Shown here one piece after another: positions 19,908 to 32,611 of a DNA stretch of 64,000 nucleotides (positions are counted from its first letter, which is position 1; every line of letters begins with the position of its first letter). The stretch lies in the NCBI GenBank assembly GCA_023974075.1, contig CM043792.1, positions 19,352,824-19,416,823 on the forward strand. Direction: 5' to 3'. The notes beneath the pieces were generated by a model. It did not search any database. It was not told the origin of the DNA and worked only from the letters and a program-made list of their open reading frames with translations. A program made the position numbers and the translations under genes. The DNA comes from Chaenocephalus aceratus. Lineage: Eukaryota > Chordata > Actinopteri > Perciformes > Channichthyidae.

Positions 19908-22900
19908 TCATTCCTTCTTAGTTTCTTCCAGCTCCTGTTTCACCTCTTCATAGGTAGGATCTTCCTCTTTTTCATCCCCATCATCCGTCTTGGAGTTAGG
20001 GACCCAGAGCCCGGACTCGATGCACCTCTTCATTTGAACCTTCGCCTCCTAAGCACATAAAATAATCACATTTATTAACATACCCAAAGTAGGACAAAGA
20101 AGACACACGTGAATCAGGTAACTTCACATTTACATAACTGAAATATGAAATAAGAAACCTACTGTTGGGTCCATTTTGCTAATAGCCTCTTGTAACATTT
20201 GGATGTCCTTATCATCAAAGCATTTCTGCATCTCCTGCAATTAAGAACATGTTTTGTAAGGCATTTTAAACTTCAGAAAAGAGAAAAAAGTGCACATGCG
20301 TTTTGTAAAAGGACTCACAGCTGGCAGTGACTCATACACCTCCACAGGATCTAGCCCTCCAGGTCCCATGCGTTTCTTCCGCTCCTCTTCCTCATACTCT
20401 TTCATTGCCTTTTCGATGCGGATCTTTGCTCTGCCCCGAACTCGCTCCTTGAACGACTCTAGCTCGTCGTTGAAAGCTTCCTGGTACTGCTGATCTGCTG
20501 TCTGTGAGTGGACACATAGTTGTGTGTGTTGGCAGACATAACAATGAGCATTTAATTGAACATAAAACAGGTATTTTCCTTGGTTTTGATGTTTCTAAGA
20601 ATGTTTTGATAAAGTTAGGAACCTGAAGAGTATGTTAACACTTTGATTTTGCTGACCTCCAGTGGTTTAAAGATTCAACTCGCTGCAGTGTTACAGTACA
20701 GGTGTACTCCAGTAACTGTGACATCACTACTACTGTAGGTCTGGTCAGAGTTGAAATTCTCAACCATGATGAAATCAGAATCCCTTTATTAGTCCCACGG
20801 AGGGAAAATGTGCGAAGTTACAGCAGGAAAAAGAGCCACAGACGGCTTAATGTTACATATGTTAAATATGTGACATGCATTTAAAAAAAAAGTACTACGT
20901 TATGATATAATTAAAAATATATATATAATCAAAAATCACATAATTTTAAAAATACACATCCTGTAACAGTTCTTAGGATTTAGCAGCCAGGTATATATTA
21001 CACAGTTATTAACGGCATCTATAATGTGTAAAAGAATAAAATTGGGTTTAAGACACTGTTGTTTTTTTAACATCACTTGACTTAAAAAACTGTAGTTCCT
21101 AGTTTAGGGTCTGAGTTTAGCTCCTGTTCCCTCCATAGTACCTTGAACTTTCTTTATCAAAAAAGCTATGAATTATTTGATGGACTTTGTGGCAGTTACT
21201 CACCTTGATCTTGGCAAAGAATTGCCGAAAGCAGCCGCGGGGATCCACCTTGAGGCTTTTTGCCAACTCCAAAATGAACTGCATGACAATGGTCTGATGA
21301 GCCACTTGCTCCATCAATGAGTGTTTCTACAAAAAAAAGGAATTTAAGAATAATGTACACATTTTCAAAACACTATTGCTGGTGCATGTTAAAGTATCAC
21401 AATGTTACAGCCCATAAAACAAACTAAGTACCAGTTCCCTTGGAGCTAAATGTTAAGAAAAAACATTCTGTTTGTTTTTACCTCCTCAACTTCAAGGTCA
21501 ATGCACATGATGACCAGGTAGTTGGCAGTCTCTTCACACACTAGATGAGAGTTGTCAGAGAGGTATTTCTGGCTGTCATCCCAACGCCGCATCATGCCTG
21601 TAGTAAATAAGAAGATGGACCTTTATTTTGAAGACATCAATGAAAGGCCAGCTGTACTTTCTTTATATACCAACACTCTGAAAGATGCATAGATATCAAT
21701 AAGACTTACCAAAATGTTTGATTTGCTTCTCGTTTTTCTCCACAAAGGTTTTATGCTTTGTCTCCTTCTCTTCTTCAGTCTCTTCAGTGGCATCAGGCAG
21801 GACATTGACGACGCTCTGAGGAGGACGAACAGGGGCAGAAAATCATCATTACAGACTATGTTTCTGATAAGGACATAAGCTAATTTATTGTCTTATATAC
21901 ATTTTATTTGGATGGATAAATAAAGATATAATTAACCAGATTGTTGCAAAAGGGTGTATTATTTATTTTATAGCATAGGCCATGCAAATAAATCATCTTT
22001 AAATGATCTGAAAAAGGGATAGATACGCACCAAATGTACTGTTAAAGTGCTATTGAGAAGTTACTTTTATAATTATTAGACTAAAGACAGAAAAACACGA
22101 CTCAATATATTCTAATAAATATAAACTTACCAAAGGCTGATAGAGTTTATTATTTTGTTTGTTACTTTCATACTATTACAATCTTCTTAACCACATGTCA
22201 TTTTGTTGAAATAGGGACTTGTAGTGAAAATATAACTATATGATGCCAATCCTAAATCCAAAATCTGCCTCACCTTGCTGAAACCCTCCTTGCTGAGCGT
22301 GTCGACGTTCCATGGCATCTTCTTCTCTTCCCGGTTGTGTTCTGCTAGCTTCTTATCTATATCCCGCTCCTCTTTTTTCTGTTTCTTCTCCTCGGCCTGG
22401 GCTTTGCTCAGCTCTGCTTTGGCATCATCGGTTGATGAAGCGGACAGCTCTTGTACTTTCTTTTGTGCCTCTGCCAGCTTACGACGGCTCTCATTAAGTG
22501 CCTTGCTTATGTCGTCACCCTTTTTGTGGTAATCTTCCATTCGCTCCACACGTGCCTGAAGAACAGAAATTATAACAGTTATACATAAGTCCACAGCACA
22601 GGTACAAGGGTTTCATGTTGTCTTTAGGGAACTGGCTGAAGCCATTGGAGGCAGCTTCTCCATAAGTAATGGTCAGAGATGACAACCTATACCACTGATA
22701 GTGACAATATTAGGTACACACATTATCTAGAAAATGTGTTGTGATCATTTAAACTAATTAAAATGGGTAATATGATACTTTAGCACCAGTAGTAATGGTA
22801 AGACCACAACATATCACAATAACAGTGGGGGTCAGTGTTGCAGAACAAATGCCAATGTAAAGACGTGAAGCAAGCTGTAGTCTGTTTAGTCCAAAATAAA

Positions 22901-23152
22901 TCTGGTTTGGGTCCTACCCCTCTCAATGATTTATTGAAGTTATTTGCAGTCGTATACATCACCAAAGTGAGAACAGGACACAGTTATGAAACGAAGTATA
23001 CATGTAAATACGTACTGTAAATATACAATTGTTTAAATCTGTACCTGGTGTCTCCATCTGAAGAGGCTGGGTGTGTCGATGTTGGGGTGGGTGTCATCTT
23101 CGTCGTCTGACACCTCGATGTGGTCCCACACGCTGTAGTCTATCCTAGACAT
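19908..23152 (-). CDS. cdc37: CDC37, HSP90 co-chaperone for protein kinases, 376 aa
   Basis: CDC37 recognises client kinases and loads them on HSP90 in the cytosol. Eight coding exons: 23045-23152, 22274-22555, 21710-21815, 21482-21597, 21204-21326, 20319-20501, 20163-20234, 19908-20048; total 1131 nt with consistent phases. The N-terminus [20 protein letters not shown] holds the CK2-site serine (Ser15 here, Ser13 in human) and is followed by a charged coiled coil (exon 2), [15 protein letters not shown], the kinase-binding/middle domain with [20 protein letters not shown], the HSP90-binding part with [14 protein letters not shown], and the C-terminal GLWVPNSK with an acidic tail. Human CDC37 is 378 aa. 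Starting with MSRID instead of MVD adds two residues. Nothing is broken. Confidence 0.97.
20690..20880. repeat. LINE 3'-tail fragment in cdc37 intron 5
   Basis: GAATCCCTTTATTAGTCCCA followed by CGGAGGGAAAATGTGCGAAG is the familiar end of a teleost non-LTR retrotransposon family, here a short degenerate copy. It explains the ORF at 20702-20884, which is not a gene. Confidence 0.5.
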
Positions 23153-23159
23153 TATACCA

Positions 23160-24650
23160 GTACGAGCCAAACAACGTTAGCTTCGGATATGACTCGGCTA
23201 AGTTAGGAGGCTAAACCAAGCTATCCTCAATCTCCAATCTAATAAAAGCCGATGAAGCAAACAACTCAACACTTTTGACTAAGATGTTTTAGTAGTCGAT
23301 ACAGTGGCTGGCTGTTTCTGGCCAAGGCAAACTTAGATGGACCTACACCTACCTAAGGCGGGCTAGCGAGAAACTGCTACAGATTTCTAGAAAGAATCGT
23401 TGCTGCACATTTCCGTTTGGCGTCACTGCGTCATTACGTCACTGCGTCATACGCATGTACGACGCCGGAAAAGAAAAAAAGACGACTGTTGTTGACGACA
23501 GTTAAGTGCTTATCAAACTCAAATAAACTGTGTTTCATGCACATGGTTACTGCTTATGTTCTGCAAAAAAAGCATCAACTATATATTTGCAACATTTTTG
23601 ACAGAACACCACTTTTATTTTAATGTATATTTAGGTGATGTCAATTATTCCCAGTAATAAGATGTGTTATCAGAGGCCCGACTGTATTTTCAATTATCAT
23701 AGATGAGACCTCTGCTTACGTTAAAGATGTGCTAAGTTATATGATTGTATTATATATATTTAGTATTAAAATTGTTATTATTAATAATAATAATATATTA
23801 GTATGCTGCCTCATATGGATGTTTCCTTTTTTTTATATTTACTACTTATGTTGTACATGTCATCTCCAATAACCTATGCCTGTCTGTTTCGTTTGTATTT
23901 TAAAAATACAATTTCATGTAATTCATCCAATTTATTTTTGTTTATTTTGTATTCTTGAAAATCAATAGAGGTGCTGCGTTATACTGGTAATTATGTTAGG
24001 TCAACAGAGTCAGTGTACTATTTAACTACAAAAAAATGGGTCAGGCAGGTGTCAGTAAAGTAGTCTGTACACATTCAATCCTGGGAAGAGGTATAATCTC
24101 TTCATATACAGTCAATAGGTCTAATCAGTCAACATTATATTCAAACACAACTGATTGGTTTACCATGAGTGATTGCAGGCCCTTAAAAAGTCACATCTGC
24201 ATTATGAATGTTTCAGTAGCTCAGGGGCTGACATTGCACAACAGTGTTCATTTGAATTTGATGACATGAAAAGCCACAGAACACAATTGCAGAACACAAT
24301 TATTTTTAATAAATAATCAGTTGACATTGACAGTGTACATTATACATTTCCAAAAGTTATGATGTGCCAGAGAGGTAGGACATTCTGACTGGTTGAACAC
24401 GGGTTTAATTTAATAACAGTACTAGTGGTTACACTCCATATAGCCTACTGTAGGTGTGCCAGCCCCAGGGCTCAAGTGCCTTTCTGCAAAGACATGTCAA
24501 AATATTTGCTTCGAGAAAGGCCATTTCACAATTCTTCAAAGACTATTTAAGTCACTGTACTTCGCTGTTGCAGGATAGAGACAATGTGACAGTAAATAAA
24601 ACATTGATACAATGTGACTTTTCACCATGATTCCCATCGAAAGCATCCCA
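23160..24650. other. cdc37-cmc4 intergenic region and cdc37 promoter
   Basis: The first 300 bases upstream of the cdc37 ATG (to about 23460) are relatively CpG-rich and contain a repeated TGCGTCA motif near 23426-23450, plausible CRE/AP-1-like promoter sequence. The remainder is AT-rich with no coding signal. Confidence 0.45.
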
Positions 24651-24657
24651 CAGGGAG

Positions 24658-24932
24658 CTATGTGTTACTTTGGTTTTCCGTGGGTTTTGAGTCCTTGAAC
24701 CCGGAGCAGCAGATAGAGTTTCCGGCCTGAGACTCACAGCAGCGCCGCATGTCCCGGATCACATCCTGACACATGCTCTCCACGTATTTGTTAGCTGCAG
24801 GAGGAGTTAGCACATGTTACTGTGGGGTTTACTTAAACAAAACATAATTGCATTCAAATGACTGTTGTGTGTACCTTGTAAACAGTGTTGAATTGCACAT
24901 GCTTGCTTTTGACACGGATCTTTCTGTGGCAT
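24658..24932 (-). CDS. cmc4: CMC4, C-X9-C motif mitochondrial protein, 64 aa
   Basis: A small twin-CX9C protein of the mitochondrial intermembrane space (the p8MTCP1 family), imported by the MIA40 oxidative relay. Two coding exons: 24875-24932 (MPQKDPCQKQACAIQHCLQ) and 24658-24794 (starting ANKYVESMCQDVIRDMRRCC). The codon split by the phase-1 intron joins cleanly. Two CX9C motifs are visible, C7-X9-C17 and CQDVIRDMRRC, plus the extra CC pair and the SICCSGF motif. Human CMC4 is 68 aa and starts with the same MPQKDPCQKQAC. A 5' noncoding exon probably lies near 25065-25150 but was not resolved. In mammals CMC4 shares a locus with MTCP1 on the X, so this position beside cdc37 is a fish-side arrangement or a translocated copy. 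Confidence 0.93.
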
Positions 24933-25179
24933 ATCTGCTGAAGCGGACCGAAAAGGGACCATTTCAGAATATGTTAAAAGTAAACACATCAGGCACTGCA
25001 TTACAAAGGACAGAACATCACTCATAGATATATAAAACAGTTTCGTTGTATATTCTTGTCCCCACCTTGTCTTGAATCCGGGTAGATTGCAAGGACGTAT
25101 TTTGATGACGATTTAGATTAAAGGTCGTATGTTGGTGAGCCGCACTTCCTTCTGCGGGACAATGTTTTGATCACGTGAC

Positions 25180-26195
25180 GTTTGGATAGAATTTCAAATC
25201 ATGATGTGAAAGAGTACAGCAGCGACACCTGGTGGTGCGTAATGAATTACATACAGACATTAAAACAATACAAACTGCTATTTCTGTTCTTCAGAAAAAT
25301 AGTCTTACCTCTATGAATTTATGGGAAGACCGTTGCTTATTTTTCACATATCGTATTTTAAAGACTTTACACAAAGTAAAGTGGTTTGGTTAGTTCGATA
25401 ACACACAAAAAGGCATAAATGCTTTATAATACATTTCATAATAATGATGGCAACAAGGGAAAGTAACTGAAGGATTTTGACCAATTTGTGAAAATACTTT
25501 TTATTTTGACAAACAAAAGTTATGTCAATTTAAACCTCTATTATAATAATTGTGTCTATAAAACTCATTGCTCTGTGGTTGTTACTGTCATATACATAAT
25601 ACTTGTAGCCTGATTCTGAACATGCTATGTTTTTTTACTTGTTAAAGGTAATTTGTATTCAAAATCACTTTATGTATGTTCTTATGACACTTGACCCACA
25701 ACCAACAGTAACACATTCATTCTGATAATATTATATTATCAGAATTATTATATAATATATTATATTTCACCTGGTTAAATAAAGGCTACAAACAAACAAA
25801 CAATTAAATCTAGGTAAATCTAGGTGTCAAAAAAGTGAAAATCAAAAAAAATTTCATTTAACTTTTATTCATAAAGATAAGAAAATTAACAATTTATATT
25901 TACAGTAATGGCCGGGTGATCTTTAACGTTCCCTAATTAATTTCCAGCATACATTAATAATAATGTCGTCATCATTTTATATCAAGAGTAGCTACACATT
26001 GGTAAGATTACACGATAATTTCATTAATACGAAAATAGATCTAGCAAATATATAAATTAGAGAAAGGATATCACATTGAAAGCATAACTATATCCTAAAT
26101 AACCAATCTATCTCACGAACACTTTCATGTTAAAATACTGACAGTTTAAACAACAGTTACCAAACAAAGTATATCAAATATATTGTTTTTAATTG
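25180..26195. other. cmc4-ICAM A intergenic region
   Basis: This is very AT-rich DNA with a short repeat fragment at about 25755-25801 (TTTCACCTGGTTAAATAAAG) that recurs inverted at 42417-42451. No gene was seen. The ICAM A 3' UTR must occupy the upper part. Confidence 0.5.
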
Positions 26196-26199
26196 AGAT

Positions 26200-29100
26200 C
26201 TAATCCTGCCTGATAGCAAGATCCTCATAAATATCTGTTGAGTCATGAAGGTCATTTCCATCTCTAAAGCAGCAGCAGTAAAATCCCCATTGTTGGATTC
26301 TCCTTGTATGTCCATTGTTGTCATCTGAGTCCTTCTCAGGATTTCCTGTTTCAAACACCTAAGTGAAAGCATGAGAAGATGCTGATTAAGAGGCAGTGTG
26401 TAGAGACTACATGTGCACTTCAGAGTCCCCTCATACCTTTGGTCTTGGCCTTGACGATAAACTGCTTGCTCTTCTTCTCCAGTGTATTGGAGGCTGTGCA
26501 GGTGTAGGTCCCTGGCAGCAGTGAGGAGGAGGTAAGAGCTGCTTCATCGCCCATCCCCTCGGGAATGGGATTGGAGGATTGCCAGCTGTACACAGGCGTA
26601 GGGTTCCCTGTGGCGGTGCAGTTTAAGGTCATTTCAGCACCTACTGTAAGGTCCAAGACCGCTGGTACCGGATCGAGGAAAGTAGGAGGAACTAGAGCAA
26701 AGATCACAAGGATTAAATTCAGCATATTCAATTGAGCGAACATACAATTCTATTGAATTAGAAGTATGTATACAGGGTAGCTTGCGAATTTCACCAACGG
26801 ATCATAAGAGTGTTATTTTAACATGTAATATTACAAAATTGATCATTTGTTGATTTTATTTTTGCATTATTTAACACTCCTGTTATCCTTGGGGTCAATT
26901 TGACACCATTCAATGTTTAACGTATCTAAAAAGGTGGTTCACATTATTTGTTTTGCTTAGTATTTCATGACTTTTCCTATTTTAGTGAGGACTAATGGGT
27001 AAACATAAAATGAACATGAAGATCATTTTTAAATGTCCTGCACGCACTTTGTATGCATTGGTGTTCCTTGGGGTCAATTTGACCCCAGGCTGTTTTAGTA
27101 GTATAAAACATGTACAAATTTCAACATTTTAACACATATTTGTGTTGATTGTGTAGGATGATATTGAGGTGACTATTACATGTAAATGTTTCATTGTAAA
27201 CATTTTTTTATTTTATTTATATATTTTTGATAGTCATATAATAGGAATTCTGGACATATAAAGGGGTCTGTGGGGGGGAAGGTTGGGGTAATGTTTTATT
27301 TAAATGGTTATTTGTGTAGTCAACTAAGACACCTAAAGCACCAGAGACATACATTTTGGTTAAAATTTGGAATATGATCATTTTCTTGAGTTTTAAACTA
27401 CGAGGATAAAGGGTGTAAATCAAATTAAAGTAAATCTGAGGATAACAGGAGGGTTAATATAATTTTTCTAAATCTCCAAAGCTGTCCTATAAATGTAAAA
27501 TGTTGCCTCAAAATTCTAGTGTAGTAGAAATATACTGTATAGTCGCAGGAAATGTAAATACTCGTGAAAAAGTAAAACTAAAATACTTTAGTAACTGTAT
27601 TATATCCACAACATTAAAAATATGATAGATATACAGACACTTTCTCCGCTGCTATGACAGTCTTGCACTAATGTACATTTTTCACAGATTTTGAAGTGAC
27701 TGTTATTTTATATATGAATTGATTGTTGTGCTTTTATTTATGTATTAATGTGTGCATATGTATAAAATGTGTCTGTTGGTTGTGTATTTATAGGTATATA
27801 CATATTTGTATACATATTTTTATAAATATTTGTATTTTGTATTCGGTATTTCGATCTCTCTGTCTGTACACACAAACTGAAAGATTGACAATAAAGTTGA
27901 CTTCGATGATAACTGTTTTTGCAGATAAGCCTCAGGACTTACAGTACACAGAGGCATTGAGAGGCTCCGAGGTCACAGTGGGGGGGGGCTGTGGTCCCTC
28001 TGGTCCGAGCTCCAGCTCCGCTACGCACCTGTACTGTGCTCCATTTTCGGCTTTTGTTGGTGTGACCATAAGGATAGAGGACACTTGGACAGGCGATGAC
28101 GATGTGAGTTCAGTGAAGGAGTGGTTGTATACCTCAGTCTGCCCCTTGTACCACCTCAGGGTTAGGTATTGAACCGGAGCAATGTTTTGAACCTCGCAGA
28201 GCAACTGGTACTCTTTTCCCTCCACCATGGGGCCAGAGTGGTTCACAGGCCTGATGGAGACACTATCTGGGGTTTCTAAATAAATAAAAAGTTCAAGTCA
28301 AACAGGTTCATGTAAGTCAATAAGATCATTTTCTACACTGTGTGTTAAATAAAGGGTTTACTCACTGTAGAGGACAAGGTTGAGTTTTTCCTCACACTGT
28401 CTGGGAGCTGTGAAAAACACACCATAACAGATAGGCTCCTCTATCCAATCAATGAGGCTGTCTACTTTCCACTGGACGGACAGGTCCTGTTGAGTGTGTG
28501 CAGCACTGATGACAGACTCCCAGCCCAGGACCCGAACCGGGCGAGTGGCCTCACAGCTGACCGACACCGGCTCCCCAAAGCCCACCACCACCCTGGAGGG
28601 CTTCAGGACGAGGGAGCAACCTTCACCTGACACTGGGACACAATGGGTGGAAGTATCAGCATCAAACTTACAGAGTAACCACATTTAAAACAGAATGGCC
28701 TATTCCAGAGTAATATTCCATTATTGAGTATAGTTATTGATTGACTTGTCATTGTGTACATTTTGCAGCTGCCAAAAGAGGAGCTTATTTTAATGACTAT
28801 ACGACTCTTAACCTATAATATTAATGCATTAAATGTATTTTCTTTATATTAATAATCTTTACTGGAAAGTAACTCTAGCTGTCAAATCAATGTAATGGAG
28901 TAAAACATAGGCTACACACATTTTCTAAATATTCAGACTTAGTTACTTTTCACAAATGGACACAGTAGCAGTCATCGTCTATTTAGCCTGTCATCTCCCC
29001 CAGCTTCTTTTCACTTGTTGCACTCGGCCTCTTTTCGTATGCAGGCTGTAATGTTACCGTGTAACAACCTATATATACAGTCTATGGTAACAACCAACAA

Positions 29101-29556
29101 CACAGGAAATCAACGCAATCGCCTGTGTATAATTACACAACACTACATTGATTATGATGTATTTGTAGGCTATGCCATGTCAACAACATGTTTACTTTGT
29201 GGGCCCTATAAGGAATTAGGCCTACAGCTTAACTGTCAGCCCGTCATAATTACACTGTGAAACATACTGCAGTAATAGAAATACTAACAGGCATATTTTC
29301 ACGCTACAGAGATCAACAATCCTAATTACAATATAATTAGTGATTCCGCGAGGAATAAATAAAGCAATGCTTTAACGTGTTGTTGCTCTGATTGTCGGTC
29401 TCACATTCATTTTATCACAGACTAGATGTCATCGTTTTCCAGAACATTTCCGCAACGAACGGCATCTATAACCCCAACAAGTGAGAAAACAACAAAAATC
29501 TTACCGGAGTAAATCATGCAAAGTGTCAGACTCCATCTAAAAAATGTGTTTCCCAT
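26200..29556 (-). CDS. ICAM-like gene A: signal peptide, three Ig domains, no transmembrane segment found
   Basis: An ICAM-type adhesion protein in fish. Exons: 29505-29556 (signal peptide), 28366-28626 (D1), 27943-28275 (D2), 26437-26691 (D3, I-set) and 26200-26345 (tail and stop). All introns are phase 1; 348 aa in total. D1 has VLGWES, placing Glu where ICAM-1 has its integrin-contact Glu34 (LGIET). D2 has the ICAM pattern WYKGQTEVYN...YRCVAELELGPEGPQ. D3 has CTATGNPTPVYSW, nearly the same as gene B, so A and B look like a recent duplication. The last exon is joined by an in-frame acceptor after AAACAG across a 91-nt intron. It encodes a charged tail with a CCC cluster and STDIYEDLAI, a YxxL-type motif. 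No hydrophobic helix lies between D3 and this tail. The product could be secreted, or the gene could have lost its membrane exon. Confidence 0.8.
26871..27457. mobile_element. Non-autonomous DNA transposon in the A D2-D3 intron
   Basis: The left end TTAACACTCCTGTTATCCT mirrors the right end AGGATAACAGGAGGGTTAA. Next to the left end is GGGGTCAATTTGACACC, repeated as GGGGTCAATTTGACCCC near 27071. Target duplication is either TTAA (element 26875-27453) or TAT outside it. There is no transposase ORF. Confidence 0.75.
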
Positions 29557-29706
29557 GTTATCTTGTGCACTGAGCCGTCGATTCAGGGGCGAGAGAGAGA
29601 GAAAAATTCCAACTTGTACAAGCTTGGCAACCCTGCAGGGAACTATGTTGGAACAAAAGGGCCCCCTTCATCCCAGCTGACTTTGGGCGGGGGGTGGGGG
29701 GGGTGT

Positions 29707-29716
29707 GAAAGGGAAA
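29707..29716 (+). promoter_or_regulatory. ISRE/IRF-like element upstream of ICAM A
   Basis: GAAAGGGAAA matches the IRF core GAAANNGAAA. It lies about 150 bases upstream of the A start codon, next to a second GGGAAATTT. One or two such matches are expected by chance in 64 kb, so only the position and the matching site before gene B make it notable. Confidence 0.35.
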
Positions 29717-29759
29717 GAGGGAAATTTAACAGGTGGCAGGCCTCTGAAAAACACAGCGA

Positions 29760-32400
29760 AATCCTTTGTACTGCACTGCTCTTATATAAAATGCATTATA
29801 AACAGGACATTGCAGGTCCCACCTTAGACATTCATATTACATCACCGGGAATAATATTGTACTGTGAGTACAAGATGAATACATCAATTTACAATATCCG
29901 TTTAAAACCCTATAGTCTTAGAGAACAATATTTGGTGTTCAAAATGTTGTCAATTTTGAAATATACCAATATATCTTCAATGCATGTATAATCATTGTAA
30001 TACATTTATAGCATGTTTTAGTATAAAGTAATTAATCTATTCCAGCAACCAAACTTTCCCAATATCTTTAAACTGAAATAATGCACACACATATTTACAA
30101 GAATCTGAACTTTATTTAATTTAGGTCAAGGGGGGATGTTTTGTTTTTATACTTTCTACATTCCAGCCTTAGGTGTGACCATGTTCTGCTTTCCAACCAG
30201 AGATTTAATCTGTTGTTTCGGCCATCATGACTGGCTGTGAACAACAGCCTGTTTTCAATTCTGCTAGCATTCTTGTATCCTCTTGCTTCTGAACTCCATG
30301 CTTTGTGAAATCCCAGCAGGCAGGAGTATTGGTACAGCATGTAGCTTGTAAGCCTCACACTGTGACCAGAATGCAACACAGCATATCCGCTCTGACCGCA
30401 ACTGCAGTGCAAGTGAGCAAGTAATCGGATGCTCTTTGGTGTGAGAGCACAGCTGGGAATCTCAATGTACAGATTAAAGTTCATGCTTCACTTTCAATAT
30501 GCTGCTCTCTCTTCAAGTTCTCCAGAGAATTATGTTCAGTTTGTGTTTCTATCATAACCTTTTTTTAACTCCTTGACAAATTCAGCAATATCCACTCTGC
30601 CAGGTTGTTATAGCAACACAGTCAGAGCATACACAAACAGTGCTTTCTTGCAAAACCTTTAGTGAAAATGACAAGGACTGAACATAAGGAACATGCCTTC
30701 AGAAAAAAATAGGTTTATATTGGCAACCGTAGGCAGGATAACAAATGCTCTCCTTTACATTCACTTTGTGCAATACTGATTAGTATGGCTGCCTGATCAC
30801 CGCATAATGTAAGCCAAAGAGAGAGACAGAGAGAGATCCAGGGGATTTCCGTCTATCCCTCATTTAGTATTCTGCCTAAGGATTTGGGGAAATTAACATT
30901 TTGGATCAAATAATCAGTTATTGTCCCTTTAAAACCCCTTGGATCATTCACAACGTCCCTCTTTTGAAAGAATTCGTCTTTGATAACAGCGGTTATCAAT
31001 GAAGAACAGTCTTTTGTTTTATTTTTAACCAATACATCAGAAAAATAGTATATCTGACACAGGATTTAGTAGCTCATAATCACGTAATTTTAATAAAAAG
31101 CATCTGTTCGCATGTCTTTTCATATAAAATTGAAGGAACGTTACAGAAATTGCATGGTCAGTCTTTTCAGTGCAAAAATAAACCAACATTCCAGAGCTGT
31201 ACCAACGCATATTAAAAAAAAAACATTTGGTAAAAAATATTTTACATAACATGAAATAGCACAATTTATTCATAAAAATAAAACTGCCCAGTTGCAGTAC
31301 AGGCACTCTCAAGTAATTACTATAACAATTGTAGTGTCTGGAAAGTATGTAGTGACCATTGACCTGAGTGGATAAAAACATCATGTAGAATAGATCAACT
31401 CCATTTTCGCCTTAACATTTGGTCTTGTTTGGTTAGTTGAAAAAAAGGATAGAAAACAAGCGATAATGCCTGTAATAAGGCAACAATGGTTGTTGAATCA
31501 GTACCATTCAGTAGTATCCATTTGTGCAATCTTATCATTAGACATTTTGTTTAAGTTATAAGAGATGAGGGCTGCAGCTCCTGACTGCCAAAAGGCAAAG
31601 CGGCCACTTGGAGGCAGAATAACTCTATAACAATTTGACACACCCACTTTGGCCTTATACATGTAATAGTGTTTCTAATACATTCTTCTATCAGCTCTAT
31701 GCAAGATTCCAACATACAGTCTATACTCATTTCTTAGAAAAACTTTTGTCTCTTCCATGCTCAAATTCCTTCCCCATGTTGTTGCTTTGTTGTTAGACAA
31801 GTAGCATACAGTTGGTTTACCAGAAGTGTTGCTGGAAAAACCTTCCTGCTGATAAAAGGTGGCTGAGTTACTAAGACAGAAACATACAGCAAATGTTCAG
31901 GCCACAAAACCAAAACAAAGAGCTTAAGGAACTTAAAAAGCTCTGTAGAGCTGCAAAGTTGGGTGGTAATGCTCAGTTGCGCTTGCATGCACCTAGTAAA
32001 TAACCTGGGTTAGAGTCAGCTTTCGTGCAGGACACAGACTTCAGACAGGAAAAGTGTGTCTCTGACCGCAGAGTGGGAAGCTGAAAGGGGAGATGTGTAC
32101 TAAATATATCCCTGGTTTCTCCATGTAACCTGATGTCTTGAGCTCATGTAAATGTGCCGTTTGTTAATATAGCAATATTGATTAGTGGAGCTTTACAGAC
32201 AGCTGAAGCGATGCAATGTCAAAGCTACAGCACCCAAGCATGATAATGACGCCACAAAATAGCCGAGCAAACTGATTATACCTCTATGCCTTTAAGAGAC
32301 ATGACAATATGTTAATCCAAGCACCAAAAAACATTAAAAATGTACTACTTACATGGAAAACCCATGCAAAATTGAATTAAAAAAAACTTGGCCTCATACA
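29760..32400. other. A-B intergenic region
   Basis: AT-rich, with scattered open frames up to 122 codons (30116-30484) that show no recognised domain or splice logic. No repeat family with clear ends was identified. The 3' UTR of gene B should occupy part of about 31.0-32.4 kb. Confidence 0.45.
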
Positions 32401-32423
32401 GGTCCTGATGAGGCAAGCTCTCC

Positions 32424-32551
32424 TTAGAGATAGCCGACTTTGCTGAACGAAAACGTGCCATCAGGTTTCACAAAAAGAAGACCGCCAATGAAGAGCACGG
32501 CTCCCAGGAACACAAATCCTCCAACCAAGGCTGCAAAGGTAGTGCGGTTCC
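32424..32551 (-). CDS. Alternative last exon of ICAM B with a different transmembrane segment
   Basis: A phase-1 acceptor (CTCCCACAG at about 32552) opens a frame NRTTFAALVGGFVFLGAVLF followed by IGGLLFV and the tail KPDGTFSFSKVGYL, then stop. Spliced from the D3 exon (end 32816) instead of the 32612-32721 exon, it would give a membrane protein with another helix and a 14-residue tail. No other gene nearby on this strand could own it, since gene A starts 2.9 kb further on. Confidence 0.6.
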
Positions 32552-32611
32552 CTGTGGGAGACGGGAGTTTTTGTTACATTCTGTCTCAGCTCATCTGTTC
32601 AGACTATCTGG

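Noticed and set aside
30116..30484. 122-codon minus-strand frame between ICAM A and B
   Set aside because: No known domain, no splice-site logic, and it spans ordinary intergenic DNA.
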